64,000 bases of DNA from an uncultured Eubacteriales bacterium (GTDB lineage Bacteria; Bacillota; Clostridia; Christensenellales; DTU072). Shown here piece after piece: positions 18,101 to 26,365 of this stretch. The notes beneath the pieces were generated by a model. The model was not told the DNA's origin and made no database searches. It saw only the letters and a program-made list of their open reading frames with translations. The DNA lies in assembly GCA_949292905.1 (NCBI GenBank), contig CASFAV010000008.1, forward strand, positions 1 to 64,000. The letters run 5' to 3'. Positions within the stretch are counted from its first letter, which is position 1, and every line of letters starts with the position of its first letter. A program made the translations under genes and the position numbers.

Positions 18101-18581
18101 CCGTCTGGCGGTAGCCCCCTTTCACGAGGCGTTCGGCAAGCTCCGCGGGGGGTATCTCTCCGCCTTTGACGAGAGTGGTGAGCGCTCCCGCGAACATCTC
18201 GCGCGAAGGGTATCGCTGCAACAGGGCTTCCGCCGACACTACCGCGCCCGCGACTTTGCCGCGCAATATGTCCGCAAGCGCCGCCGTGCGTTCCGCAACG
18301 GACTCCGAGGTATTGACTTTGACGTCTACGAGCACGTCGTCGCGCTCCGCCACGAGCGCCACTTCGCCCGAAGCGTAGCCGGCAAGGATATCCCGCGCCG
18401 CGCGCGCTCCGAGCCTGTCCGGGACAACGTACAGGAAAAATCTGCCGCAGGTAGCGGCGAGCCAATATCTCGCGTTCTGTGTAGCGTAAAACACCGCCGT
18501 CGGCTTACCCGACCCTACGGCGGCCTTCATGGCGGCGTAATCGCCGCCTATCCGTTCCGGTAAAAGTTTGTTCGGAAGCAT
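15120..18581 (-). CDS. mfd: transcription-repair coupling factor Mfd
   Basis: Mfd removes RNA polymerase stalled at DNA lesions and recruits UvrA. The product has 1153 residues, the full family length. It shows the UvrB-like N-terminal module (a degenerate pair of domains ending in VRGDVFDVWNAG), an RNA-polymerase interaction domain near residue 500, Walker A GDVGFGKTE at about 630, the DEEQ box (LVLDEEQRFGVEHKEK), helicase motifs SATPIPRTL and QLRGRVGRS, and a C-terminal TRCF domain. It begins 35 bp after the stop of the alpha/beta hydrolase gene, suggesting co-transcription. pth, the usual partner upstream, is absent here. Confidence 0.97.
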   Translation of the reverse strand: MLPNKLLPERIGGDYAAMKAAVGSGKPTAVFYATQNARYWLAATCGRFFLYVVPDRLGARAARDILAGYASGEVALVAERDDVLVDVKVNTSESVAERTAALADILRGKVAGAVVSAEALLQRYPSREMFAGALTTLVKGGEIPPAELAERLVKGGYRQTEQVQKAGEFAVRGDVFDVWNAGAELPVRLEFFGDEIESIRLFAPDTMLSVRETNEVTFAPISDILVSRSVADRALKRLSALRKKAFRELSEHIDSVSERLEADPTDPSLVWALPFVRESTDDIISYLPEDAVVVVDEPRAVDEKLRLYVNAHRVRVKSLAEAGAVTAEHVTSLFTAEEALAALKRRTLLGFQQITSANPIFEPQAIFSLKSLPLTRYSSNYEALAADVRNLCVGGSQTLIYAGDEGTAQTLAEFFRESDIGVRITSDTEDDYPVIIVPERLPRGFVLPAAKLCVIGTDDVVRRTAPPRKSAARKKQAFVMPEKGDYVVHERHGIGMSEGLVTLTTSMGTKDYYCILYRGGDRLYLPTDRLDEVDKYTGGGTPQLNKLGSKEFERVKERVRGSVKKMATDLVALYEKRLRAKGYKYSADTVWQKELEDSFPYEETDDQLVAIAEIKEDMEKGKVMDRLLCGDVGFGKTEVAVRAIFKTIIEGKQAAFLSPTTILCQQHYNTLSERFAPFGIKIDLLSRLVSREGIKSALERIKSGETSVVVATHRLLGKDVVFKDLGLLVLDEEQRFGVEHKEKIKVLKNNVNVLSMSATPIPRTLHMALSGIRDISTLETPPAMRLPVETYVVECTDALIKDACTRELSRGGQVFILFNRVQGIEKFHREVSELLGDGARVIYAHGQMDDALLEERIRAFYNKEADVLIATTIIENGIDIPDANTLIVIDADRLGLAELYQLRGRVGRSHNLAYAYFTVREGKVLTENAGKRLDALMRYTELGSGFKIAMQDLEIRGAGNVLGREQHGNMEKVGYDLYCKILRECVGEMRGEKVNALNEVEIVVEGDTALPADYIADGGGRVAFYKRISSLSGVGEYEEYLKEVRDVYGALPQAAENLIKVGLIKNLARNLGVKKVTVAERGYGIVFYEDVSLKNAGLLNALDKYRASAVLVPVAPPQVIFSPRVHGVSARLDFVIDFLTAAAPEGGADSYAE

Positions 18582-18616
18582 ATATCCCGTTCGGGCGCCG
18601 AAAGCGCCGATTTATT

Positions 18617-19531
18617 CTATATCTCGGTATATTCCCCTCTCAGGGGCGCGCCGGAAGCCACGTCGCGCATGAACCGCACCGCGCTCGCGGTGACGGCGGA
18701 AGCGTATACGTCGTCCTCGGCAAGCTGCCAGTTGTGACGGCAGAATGCGTGTTCCGCGCGGTATTCCCTGAGCGTGACGCCCTTTCTCGCGCACGCCTTC
18801 GCGAAGCGTTCTCCCTGACCGGGGTAATATTCGTCGTTGACGGAATAGGCTGCGAAAACGGGCGGGAAAGCTTCGTCCACGCGCGGCGTGACGTCGTAGC
18901 CGGCGAGGATCCCGCGCTCCTCGCGCGTGAATCCCGCTTTCGCGTCCAGACCGCAGAAAGCGCGTACGGCTTGCGATTTGAAACCTCTGCGGGTGTGGTT
19001 ATCGGCAAAATAACTCAGATCGTACAATCCCGAAAATGCGACCAGCGCCGCTGGACGCACTCTGAAAGAGCGCGGATCGCGCGCCGCGCGGGCGATGAAA
19101 TCGACCGCGAGCCAGACGCCCGAGCCGTCCGCGCAGAATATCACCCTGCCGTCCGCGGCAAAGCCGCTGATCTCGGTGACGAGATGATCGGTCAGAGCGT
19201 CCAGGGCTTCCGCCGCGCTCGCGGAGCCGTCCTCGCAGACGCCGAAGCCGGCGTTGACGACGCTGAAGCCTTCCGAAGCGAGACGGGCGCAGAACTCGTC
19301 TCTCGATCTTCTCTGGGCATCGGAGAAAAGCTCCCCGTGCAGATAAATGACGGGTATGGAAGCGGAGAGCGCGGACGCGCGGCGGGCGTTGGGCGCGAAA
19401 AGGTCGTAAAACCTTTTGCCGTCGCCGTACGCGACGTTCTTGCGGTACACGACGCCCTTTTTGTGGGCGACTTCTTTGCCTTCGCTTTTACGGGCGAACG
19501 CTTTTTTCAGAAATTCACCGAGTCCGATCAA
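18617..19531 (-). CDS. alpha/beta-hydrolase-fold protein lacking the usual serine nucleophile
   Basis: A 304-residue protein with the alpha/beta hydrolase layout of the small-esterase type. An oxyanion-hole HG lies in VIYLHGELF (65-66), the nucleophile-elbow region is IFCADGSGVWLA (131-142), an acid is present in YSVNDEYYPGQGERFAKA, and a late histidine occurs in AEHAFCRHNW. Where the family has G-D-S-A-G, this protein reads A-D-G-S-G, so the serine position holds Gly136 and a serine appears one residue later. It may be a pseudoenzyme or use a shifted nucleophile. The start is TTG at 19531, supported by GGAG eight bases upstream. It lies between the amidohydrolase gene and mfd, all on one strand. 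Confidence 0.7.
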   Translation of the reverse strand: MIGLGEFLKKAFARKSEGKEVAHKKGVVYRKNVAYGDGKRFYDLFAPNARRASALSASIPVIYLHGELFSDAQRRSRDEFCARLASEGFSVVNAGFGVCEDGSASAAEALDALTDHLVTEISGFAADGRVIFCADGSGVWLAVDFIARAARDPRSFRVRPAALVAFSGLYDLSYFADNHTRRGFKSQAVRAFCGLDAKAGFTREERGILAGYDVTPRVDEAFPPVFAAYSVNDEYYPGQGERFAKACARKGVTLREYRAEHAFCRHNWQLAEDDVYASAVTASAVRFMRDVASGAPLRGEYTEI

Positions 19532-19598
19532 TGTTTCCGCTCCGTTCGAGATCGTTTTTATTCTACATCACGCGCGCGCATAAGTCAATACCGCCCCT

Positions 19599-20396
19599 TC
19601 AACGAAGGTCGATACCGAGCAGTTTCGAGGCGTTTCTATACAATATCGCCTCCCTGTCCTCCTCCGAAAGCTCCACGCGCATGAAGCGCACAAGCTCCTC
19701 GGAAGCATTCCACATCGGGAAATCCACCCCGAAAAGGAACCATTCCGCGCCGAAAAAGTCGATAAATCTTTTGGCTTCGTCGGGGGAGATGAAAGCGAGC
19801 GTGGACGAAGTATCCACGTAGACGTTGCCGAGTCCTTTATAGACACCCACCTCGTGCCACTCCGACCAGCCGCCGAAATGGGCGGCTATGCAGATAAGCT
19901 CGGGAAAGTCCGCCGCGACTTTCGCCATACGACGCGGAGAGGAGAAATTGAACCTGCTGTCGCCGGTATGGAAAAGTATCGGAAGCTTCCCCGAAGCCGC
20001 GCGGTAGATCTTTTTCGCCCTGTCCTCGTCGAGATAGAAGTGCTGGAAATCGGGGTGAAGCTTGATACCTTTGAATCCGTTGAGAAGCCCCCACTCTATC
20101 TCGTCGCGTATAGCGCCCTCGTCCATATCGGGATGAAGGGCGATGAGTCCGTAAAATTCGGGGTGCGCCTTCGTCTCGGCGAGGATGAATTCGTTGATGT
20201 GTCTTACCTGCCTGACGTTGGTGGCGACGGAATTGACCACGTAAGCGGTTATCCCCGCTTCCCTTCCCTCCGCGAGCAGGACTTCGGCGGTGCCGCGGGT
20301 GCGGGCGTCGATATGATAGAAATCGGCTATCGAGCGGGAAGCCTTGTCCGCTATCTTGTCGGGATAAATATGCGAGTGTACGTCTATTATGCGCAT
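19599..20396 (-). CDS. amidohydrolase family 2 (TIM-barrel metal-dependent hydrolase)
   Basis: A 265-residue protein matching the Amidohydro_2/COG2159 group (decarboxylases and hydrolases such as ACMSD relatives). Metal-binding motifs are HSH near the start (IIDVHSHIYP), GIKLHPDFQ, LFHTGDS, AAHFGG and a late GVDFP aspartate, in the expected order. Substrate unknown. The start is supported by AAGGCGG. It is the first gene of a likely amidohydrolase-hydrolase-mfd unit with a consensus promoter. Confidence 0.85.
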   Translation of the reverse strand: MRIIDVHSHIYPDKIADKASRSIADFYHIDARTRGTAEVLLAEGREAGITAYVVNSVATNVRQVRHINEFILAETKAHPEFYGLIALHPDMDEGAIRDEIEWGLLNGFKGIKLHPDFQHFYLDEDRAKKIYRAASGKLPILFHTGDSRFNFSSPRRMAKVAADFPELICIAAHFGGWSEWHEVGVYKGLGNVYVDTSSTLAFISPDEAKRFIDFFGAEWFLFGVDFPMWNASEELVRFMRVELSEEDREAILYRNASKLLGIDLR

Positions 20397-20425
20397 AAAA
20401 GACCGCCTTACGGAATAATGGCGCT

Positions 20426-20454
20426 ATTATAGCGCGCGGAGAAGCATTTGTCAA
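20426..20454 (-). promoter_or_regulatory. promoter of the amidohydrolase-mfd unit
   Basis: TTGACA (20454-20449), 17-bp spacer, TATAAT (20431-20426) on the minus strand: a full consensus promoter. Confidence 0.85.
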
Positions 20455-20509
20455 AAGATATAAATTTTTTTCTTAAATTCCTCTTTATTCGCGCGGCGGC
20501 GTAAGAGCG

Positions 20510-20518
20510 TGGTATAAT
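20510..20518 (+). promoter_or_regulatory. extended -10 promoter of the C69 peptidase gene
   Basis: TGGTATAAT gives a perfect -10 with the TGn extension; no clear -35 is present. Confidence 0.6.
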
Positions 20519-20543
20519 TATATAAGCAATAACGGAGGTCGGT

Positions 20544-21797
20544 ATGTGCGACACAGTATATCTTAAAAGGGATAACCGGACTTTCTTCGGCAAGAACTCC
20601 GACCGAAGCCCCAACGAAGCGCACCTGATGATAAGGCTCGCGGGTAAGCGCCACTCGACGGGAGAGGAGCTGAAAGCAACGTATATTTCTGTACCACAGG
20701 CTACGGAAACGCACTCCGTCGTGCTCCTCAAGCCTTTCTGGATATGGGGCGCGGAGATGGGCTATAACGAATGCGGACTCAACATAGGCAACGAGGCGCT
20801 TTTCACCAACGCGGGGCACAGCGGAGAAAACGGGCTCATAGGAATGGATCTGCTGAGGATAGCGCTCGAACGTTGTTCCTCCGCGGAAGAGGCGTGGAAG
20901 CTCATTGCGGAGCTTACCGTTAAATACGGTCAGGAAGGGAATTGCGGTTACGGAAAGAACTTCCGCTATCACAACGGTTACCTCATCGCGGACGGCAGGC
21001 GCGCGTTCGTTCTTGAAACGGCGGGAAGGCATTGGGCGGTGAAGGAGATACGCGACAACCGCGCCGCGATCTCCAACTGCATTTCGATAACGGACGACTA
21101 CGACGACGCCGACGAAAAGACCAAAGGCTCTTTCAAGGCGCGCTACGAGAACGCGCTCGTGACGAAAATAGCCTGCGCGGAACAGAGGAAGCGCATGAGT
21201 TATTATGCTTTAGGCGCGCGTAAAGAGCCCGTAAGCGCGGTGATGGGCGCGCTTCGCACGCACGCAACGCCCGACGTGGGGGTATCGAAAGCCTCCACGG
21301 GAAGCGTATGTATGCACGCGGGCAATCTTTTCGGAGATCAGACGACGGGAAGCTACGCCGCGGAGATAGGCAAACGCTATTTCGTGACGGGCGCTTCCTT
21401 CCCCTGCATGTCGGTATTCAAACCGCTTTCGGTGCGCGCGACCGCTATAGGCGAAAGCGAAAAGGAAGCGCTTTTCTTCTGGCTCAAGCGGGAGCTTCTC
21501 GCAAGGAAGCTGATGGGCTATAAGGAAATGCGCGGAGAGTATCTCGAAAAAGCCGCCGCGCTCGAAAAAAAATTCGTCGACCGCGCGTTGCTCGCCGAAA
21601 CCGACGCCGTGCTCGACAAAATTTCGCTCGAAGCTTTCGCCGCTGAAGAAGAACTCGTCAAAAAATATCTGCTTCGCTTACGCGAAAAACCCTTCCGTTT
21701 CGAAGGAAGCGCCTATTACAAAAATTTCTGGAAGAAAAAGACCGCTTCGCTCTATTACGAATACCCCGCGCTGAAAGAGATAGAAGCCAATCCTTGA
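20544..21797 (+). CDS. secernin-type C69 family peptidase (Ntn hydrolase)
   Basis: The protein begins MCDTVYL. Removal of Met exposes Cys2, the N-terminal nucleophile of the C69/secernin family. Supporting motifs are GKNSDRSPNEA, ETHSVVLLKPFWIWGAEMGYNECGLNIGNEA and the later STGSVCMHAG. With 417 residues it has typical length, and there is no signal peptide, so it acts in the cytosol. Dipeptidase or amide-hydrolase activity is inferred from the family. GGAGG lies upstream of the ATG. It is divergent from the amidohydrolase gene. Confidence 0.88.
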   Translation: MCDTVYLKRDNRTFFGKNSDRSPNEAHLMIRLAGKRHSTGEELKATYISVPQATETHSVVLLKPFWIWGAEMGYNECGLNIGNEALFTNAGHSGENGLIGMDLLRIALERCSSAEEAWKLIAELTVKYGQEGNCGYGKNFRYHNGYLIADGRRAFVLETAGRHWAVKEIRDNRAAISNCISITDDYDDADEKTKGSFKARYENALVTKIACAEQRKRMSYYALGARKEPVSAVMGALRTHATPDVGVSKASTGSVCMHAGNLFGDQTTGSYAAEIGKRYFVTGASFPCMSVFKPLSVRATAIGESEKEALFFWLKRELLARKLMGYKEMRGEYLEKAAALEKKFVDRALLAETDAVLDKISLEAFAAEEELVKKYLLRLREKPFRFEGSAYYKNFWKKKTASLYYEYPALKEIEANP

Positions 21798-21878
21798 GCT
21801 GATATTTATGTTGTTGACGGAAAAGGAAGAAGCGGCGAAAAGGGCGTCACTCTTAGGGATTTTAATTGAACAATTTAT

Positions 21879-21911
21879 AAAACTCGACTTATGATAAGGC
21901 GAGTTTTCTTT
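21879..21911 (+). terminator. terminator of the C69 gene
   Basis: 8-bp stem AAAACTCG/CGAGTTTT with a 13-base loop, then TTCTTTT. Confidence 0.75.
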
Positions 21912-21928
21912 TGTCCACGCAAAATAGA

Positions 21929-21957
21929 TTGCATAAAAGTTGATTTTAGTTTATAAT
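21929..21957 (+). promoter_or_regulatory. promoter of the kinase-DUF1989 pair
   Basis: TTGCAT, 17-bp spacer, TATAAT at 21952-21957. Confidence 0.75.
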
Positions 21958-21992
21958 AAACTCACCGATAAACTAAGAATTTATAGGTGTGA

Positions 21993-22490
21993 ATGATGAA
22001 AACTTTATATATGATTGGTGGCACTATGGGAGTTGGAAAAACAACTGTGTGCCAACAGCTCAAACAGGATTTACCGAATAGTGTATTTCTTGACGGAGAT
22101 TGGTGTTGGGATGCAAATCCGTTCAAAGTAACCGATGAAACAAAAGCAATGGTGACGAATAATATTTGTTACTTACTCAATAATTTTCTGAAATGTTCTG
22201 CATACGAGAATATTATTTTTTGTTGGGTGATGCACGAGCAGAGAATTATCGATTCCATACTTAAGAAGCTGGACACACAGAACTGTGAGGTGAAATGCGT
22301 CTCACTTGTAGCGGATGAAAAGACTCTGTGCGAAAGATTATCAATGGATGTAGAAAGAGGTGTTCGCTCTGAAGATGTAATTGAGAGAAGCATAGCAAGA
22401 ATACCGATGTATCAAACACTCAATACCATTATAATTGATACAAACGCAAAGGATGTGGCTGTGATTGCCAATGAGATTAAGCAGTTGTAA
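21993..22490 (+). CDS. P-loop nucleotide kinase-like protein
   Basis: A 165-residue AAA/kinase-type protein with a P-loop GGTMGVGKTT at residues 9-18, a LDGDWCW acidic motif typical of small gluconate/nucleotide/aminoglycoside-phosphotransferase-like kinases, and a lid-like region CERLSMDVERGVRSEDVIERS. Substrate unknown. Its AT content and codon use differ plainly from the genes around it, pointing to horizontal acquisition together with the next gene, from which it is separated by 60 bp. Confidence 0.75.
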   Translation: MMKTLYMIGGTMGVGKTTVCQQLKQDLPNSVFLDGDWCWDANPFKVTDETKAMVTNNICYLLNNFLKCSAYENIIFCWVMHEQRIIDSILKKLDTQNCEVKCVSLVADEKTLCERLSMDVERGVRSEDVIERSIARIPMYQTLNTIIIDTNAKDVAVIANEIKQL

Positions 22491-22550
22491 TACTGACAAA
22501 TTCCAATATGTAGAACAGTTAGGAAAATAAGAATTTGTGGAGAGAATCAA

Positions 22551-23126
22551 ATGAGCAAATATATCATCAATCCTTGCAGTGGTATGAAAATAGAAGTAGT
22601 AAAAGGTCAGACAATTGAAATCGTTGATATTGACGGTGGCCAGGTTGTTGACTTCTTCGCAGAAATGAGAAATCACTCGGATGAATTCGTATCTCCCGGC
22701 GTAACAATCGATTGCAACGAATCATTGCGATTGAATGTGGGAGATACTATCTATTCCAATAAATACACGCCAATGTTTAGAATCATCTACGATGATGTCA
22801 AGGAACATGACCTTATACATCCTTGTTGCAGACCGGAAATGTATGACTTTTTCTATCATAACGGTCAAGACCACTCCAATTGCCTTGATAACATCAACAG
22901 CGCACTTTGCACATCACATCCTATCATTCGTCCTATAAATCTTTTTATGTATACGAAAATCAATGCCGACGGAAGCATTGAAGTATGCGCTCCACTTTCA
23001 AAAGCAGGCAATAAGATAGTGCTTGAAGCATTAATAGACGTGACACTCGGTATAGCCGCTTGTAGCGTTTCGGAAAGCTCTTGTAATAGCGGTAAATGCA
23101 CAGCTATCGAAGTTATCGTCAAATAA
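22551..23126 (+). CDS. DUF1989 family protein (urea carboxylase-associated type)
   Basis: A 191-residue cytosolic protein matching DUF1989, a family first linked to urea amidolyase systems. Visible features are the opening GMKIEVVKGQTIEIVDIDGGQVVDFF, a mid-protein HPCCRPEMYDFF, HSNCLDNIN and late Cys-rich segments, giving several possible metal ligands. No urea amidolyase genes are nearby, so the role here is open. It is AT-rich like the gene before it and is followed by two terminators. Confidence 0.8.
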   Translation: MSKYIINPCSGMKIEVVKGQTIEIVDIDGGQVVDFFAEMRNHSDEFVSPGVTIDCNESLRLNVGDTIYSNKYTPMFRIIYDDVKEHDLIHPCCRPEMYDFFYHNGQDHSNCLDNINSALCTSHPIIRPINLFMYTKINADGSIEVCAPLSKAGNKIVLEALIDVTLGIAACSVSESSCNSGKCTAIEVIVK

Positions 23127-23231
23127 ACAAATTCCAATTTATCGAGTTGATATTCTTTGTGGAAAAACTTTCAAAAGTATAGCCCACTATACTTTGCTAG
23201 CAAAGTCGGGGGTTTTGCAAAGCAAAAAAGT

Positions 23232-23262
23232 AAAGAGTAGCAAAATTTATGCTACTCTTTTA
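23232..23262 (+). terminator. terminator of the kinase-DUF1989 pair
   Basis: 10-bp stem AAAGAGTAGC/GCTACTCTTT with a 9-base loop, followed by TATAAT and flanked by A/T tracts. Confidence 0.8.
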
Positions 23263-23286
23263 TAATACGCTAAAAAATCCCTACGA

Positions 23287-23313
23287 GAAGAGCGGTAAGC
23301 CGCTTCTTTTTTT
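23287..23313 (+). terminator. second terminator
   Basis: GAAG(A)GCGG/CCGCTTC-type hairpin with a short loop and a seven-T run. Confidence 0.75.
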
Positions 23314-23357
23314 CGATTTCCCTCTTATGCGGGATTTTGCCGTCCTTTAAGCGTTCG

Positions 23358-25388
23358 TCACCCTAGCGGCACGCGGAAAACGCACACGGAGCGCGCGGGT
23401 AAAGTCGTCTCGAGCGCTCCGGAGATCTCCGCCTGCGCCGTTATCGGAGCGATCTTATAAACGGGCTCGCCCGTGTAGCCGAGCTCGTTGCGCGCTTCGT
23501 CGTCGTCGCATTGTAAGATAGTGTATTTCGCCTTTTCCCCGAACGCCGCGCCTACCGGTTCGAGCGCGTAATTCATTTCCGCGCGGTTTACGTTGACGGC
23601 TTTTACGTAAGCGTATTTCCCGTCCGTCGTGACCGACGTGTACACGCCGTCCTTTACCGCCGCGTCCACGGGCACGTATTCCGCGCCGTAGTTTGCGGAA
23701 AAACATTGCTGAACGAAATAGTTTGCCGTTTTCATCAGATAAAGGCTGTTATAATTGATGAGATTGTGCTTCCATTGTTCGCCGCCCACTCTGGAGAAAA
23801 GGGGAGCGTAGGAGCTCATCACCACTATGTCGGCGTTTCTTTCGAGCCCCGTGAGGAACGCCGCTTCCGCGAGCGCGGAATAATAGTTATTCCAGAGAAC
23901 CTCGGAGTTCCACGGCTCGTTGGCGGCGTATTCTCCGAGGAATATGCGGTTACGGCTTCTCGGATAGTCGTCGTACAGCCCCGCGTTCTCTATCGTCCAC
24001 TGCGGGGTGCGGTAGAAGTGGTCGTCCACGATGGCGTCGGGGTGCTTCCCGTCGAAATAGGAGCGGGTGTTCTCGTAATTCTTATGCTTGTAGCAGTCGA
24101 AGCCCGCGCTCCACACTATCTCTATTTCCGGATATTTATCCTTGACCGCCTTTGCCATTATATCGAAGTTCTTGTTATAAAGCTCCCCGAAATTCTCGTT
24201 GCCTATGCCTATCATCTTGAGGTTGAAAGGCGCGGGGTGACCGGAATCGGCGCGCAGCTTCGCCCACTTGCTCGTCGCGGGATCGCCGTTGGCGTACTCG
24301 ATAAGGTCGAGTACGTTCTGCTTGCGCCGCTCGAATTCGGCGTCGCCCTCCGTCACCGTCTCGAAGCACCTTCCCTGACACGCGAGCCCCGCGTTAAGTA
24401 TCGGCAAAGGCTCCGCTCCGAGGTCTTCGCTCAACAGGAAATATTCGTAGAAACCTATCTCGTTGCTCTGTATGTAAGTGCGGTCGCGTTGAGCTTCTCC
24501 CCAAAGATTGAACTTCGCCTTCCTTCTTTCCACAGGTCCCACCGTAAGTTTCCAGTCGTAGGAATTGTCGAGCGAGCAGCCCTCCACAAGGCAGCCGCCG
24601 GGGAAACGCATGAACTTCGGCTTCAGCTCGCGTAAGGCTTCCACGAGGTCCTTGCGCAGTCTGCCGCCCGTCCATTTGGCGTCGCCCTTGCCCCAATATT
24701 CCGAAGCGCCGAAATACCATTCCGTCAGGTTCAGGGTTCCGTTACCCTCGAAGCGGGCGACGAAAGTTCCTATTCCGGTTTTAAGCGCGCGGCACGAAGC
24801 GGTGACCTTCGTCCACTCCGAGCCCGAAGAAGTTATCCTTACCTCCGCTTCCGTGGTGAGCGCTTCGCCCGAAGCGCCCTCGACGTAACAGCTAAGCGTT
24901 CCCGTGAAATTCGCGTTGCGGATAAAGACGGAGACGTCGTAGCCCGCGCCCTCCGCGACTCCCACGGCGGGCTTACCGGAATTTCTGCGGAGATATCTTC
25001 CTTTCTTCTCCGTGCTGTCGCCGCCGTTATAACCTTTGTTGCGAAGGAAGGCTTTTCCCTCGACGCTTATTTCCATATAGAGCGGGTTCTCGGGGGCTAT
25101 CGGCGCGTCGGACGCGCAGTCAAGCTCGCCCGCTCCCGTCATCTCCCAGTACTTCAGAGGTTCGGCGCGCTCCACGCGTGTGCGATAACGCCTTCTCGCG
25201 TGAAATATCTCCGTATAGAGATAGGCAAAATTTTTCTTGAAATCCGTTCGCGTAGCCGCGAGCGACTTGTTTATTATCTGATTGTTATTCATGCCGCCGT
25301 CTATCGAAAAGTTGATATCCTCGAAGAATATCCCGTAAAAACGGGGGCTGATCGCTTTTTTCGCGTTGAAATCGGCTTTTATCAACAT
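23358..25388 (-). CDS. alpha-L-arabinofuranosidase, GH51
   Basis: A retaining glycosidase that releases terminal arabinose from arabinan or arabinoxylan fragments. The 676-residue protein opens with ISPRFYGIFFEDINFSIDGGM, the GH51 start. An inserted carbohydrate-binding-like beta domain (about 90-230) follows, then the TIM barrel with the acid/base in GIGNENFGELY (about E399) and the nucleophile in FLGEYAANEP (about E484), and a final beta domain. No signal peptide is present, so it should act on imported oligosaccharides. It lies 39 bp after the aldo-keto reductase gene and is probably co-transcribed with it. Confidence 0.93.
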   Translation of the reverse strand: MLIKADFNAKKAISPRFYGIFFEDINFSIDGGMNNNQIINKSLAATRTDFKKNFAYLYTEIFHARRRYRTRVERAEPLKYWEMTGAGELDCASDAPIAPENPLYMEISVEGKAFLRNKGYNGGDSTEKKGRYLRRNSGKPAVGVAEGAGYDVSVFIRNANFTGTLSCYVEGASGEALTTEAEVRITSSGSEWTKVTASCRALKTGIGTFVARFEGNGTLNLTEWYFGASEYWGKGDAKWTGGRLRKDLVEALRELKPKFMRFPGGCLVEGCSLDNSYDWKLTVGPVERRKAKFNLWGEAQRDRTYIQSNEIGFYEYFLLSEDLGAEPLPILNAGLACQGRCFETVTEGDAEFERRKQNVLDLIEYANGDPATSKWAKLRADSGHPAPFNLKMIGIGNENFGELYNKNFDIMAKAVKDKYPEIEIVWSAGFDCYKHKNYENTRSYFDGKHPDAIVDDHFYRTPQWTIENAGLYDDYPRSRNRIFLGEYAANEPWNSEVLWNNYYSALAEAAFLTGLERNADIVVMSSYAPLFSRVGGEQWKHNLINYNSLYLMKTANYFVQQCFSANYGAEYVPVDAAVKDGVYTSVTTDGKYAYVKAVNVNRAEMNYALEPVGAAFGEKAKYTILQCDDDEARNELGYTGEPVYKIAPITAQAEISGALETTLPARSVCVFRVPLG

Positions 25389-25427
25389 ACTGTTACCCTC
25401 CTCTTCACGCGGATAGCGCGTCTTTAA

Positions 25428-26237
25428 TCAAAATCCGTGATTGTCGGGATCGCGGTACTGCCTCGCCCCTCTGTCGAGCGCGGCTATCGCGGCGAGCTCT
25501 TCCGCCGAGAGTGCAAAATCGAATATCCCTATGTTCTCGCTCATCCTCTCCGGCGAAACGGTCTTGGGTATCACCGCGATACCTTCCTCGACGTCCGCGC
25601 GCAGTATCACCGCCGCAACGCTTTTACCGTATTTCGCGGCGATTTCTTTTATGACGGGCTCGTCGAGCACGCTTCCGCGCATGAGCGGAGACCACGCTTC
25701 GACGACGATGCCTTTCTCCCTGCAATAGTCCCTCAACGCCTGCTGACGGAAATACGGGTGCATCTCCACCTGGTTCCACATCGGAGATATGCGGCTCACG
25801 GCGTTCAGTTCGTCGATATGGTGTTCCTTGAAGTTGGATACGCCTATCCCCTTCAATATCCCCTCGATGTACATATCCTCCATCGCACGCCACACCTCGG
25901 CGTTGGCGGGAGTGGGCCAGTGGATAAGGAGCATGTCGAGGTAATCGGTACGGAGCGCCTTCAGAGAGCGTTCCGCGCTCTCGCGCGCCTTCGCGTAGCT
26001 CGTGACGTCCGTCCAGAGCTTGCTTGCCAGATATATCTCCTCTCTCTTGAGCCCCGCACTCTTTACCGCTTCGCCTATACCCGCCTCGTTGGCGTAGAAG
26101 GTCGCCGTGTCTATCCTGCGGTAACCCCGCTCGAACGCTTCGAGCACGCAACCGGTGACGATATCCTCGCCTATCTTGTATGTGCCGTAACCCACTATAG
26201 GCAGGCTTATTCCGTTTGTCAAAGTCACGTATTCCAT
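25428..26237 (-). CDS. aldo-keto reductase
   Basis: A 269-residue NAD(P)H-dependent aldo-keto reductase of the prokaryotic AKR5-like type. The catalytic tetrad is visible: Asp in RRIDTATFY, Tyr in TFYANE, Lys in LASKLWT and His in LLIHWP. Phosphate-binding IPKTVSPERMSEN is near the end. Together with the GH51 enzyme it may reduce released sugars, but the substrate cannot be read from the sequence. Confidence 0.93.
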   Translation of the reverse strand: MEYVTLTNGISLPIVGYGTYKIGEDIVTGCVLEAFERGYRRIDTATFYANEAGIGEAVKSAGLKREEIYLASKLWTDVTSYAKARESAERSLKALRTDYLDMLLIHWPTPANAEVWRAMEDMYIEGILKGIGVSNFKEHHIDELNAVSRISPMWNQVEMHPYFRQQALRDYCREKGIVVEAWSPLMRGSVLDEPVIKEIAAKYGKSVAAVILRADVEEGIAVIPKTVSPERMSENIGIFDFALSAEELAAIAALDRGARQYRDPDNHGF

Positions 26238-26325
26238 AAAAACGAGCTCCTCCTTTTCCTTTCTTCGGGACGCGCCATTCCTTTCTCACGCCGTGTTTTC
26301 GGGGGCGCGCGCCCTTCCTTTCTAC

Positions 26326-26353
26326 CGAAAAACGACGCCGTATAAGCGTCGTT
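26326..26353 (-). terminator. terminator of the gyrase-kinase operon
   Basis: 8-bp stem AACGACGC/GCGTCGTT, followed on the minus strand by TTTTTC. Confidence 0.8.
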
Positions 26354-26365
26354 TCGTGCAAATAT

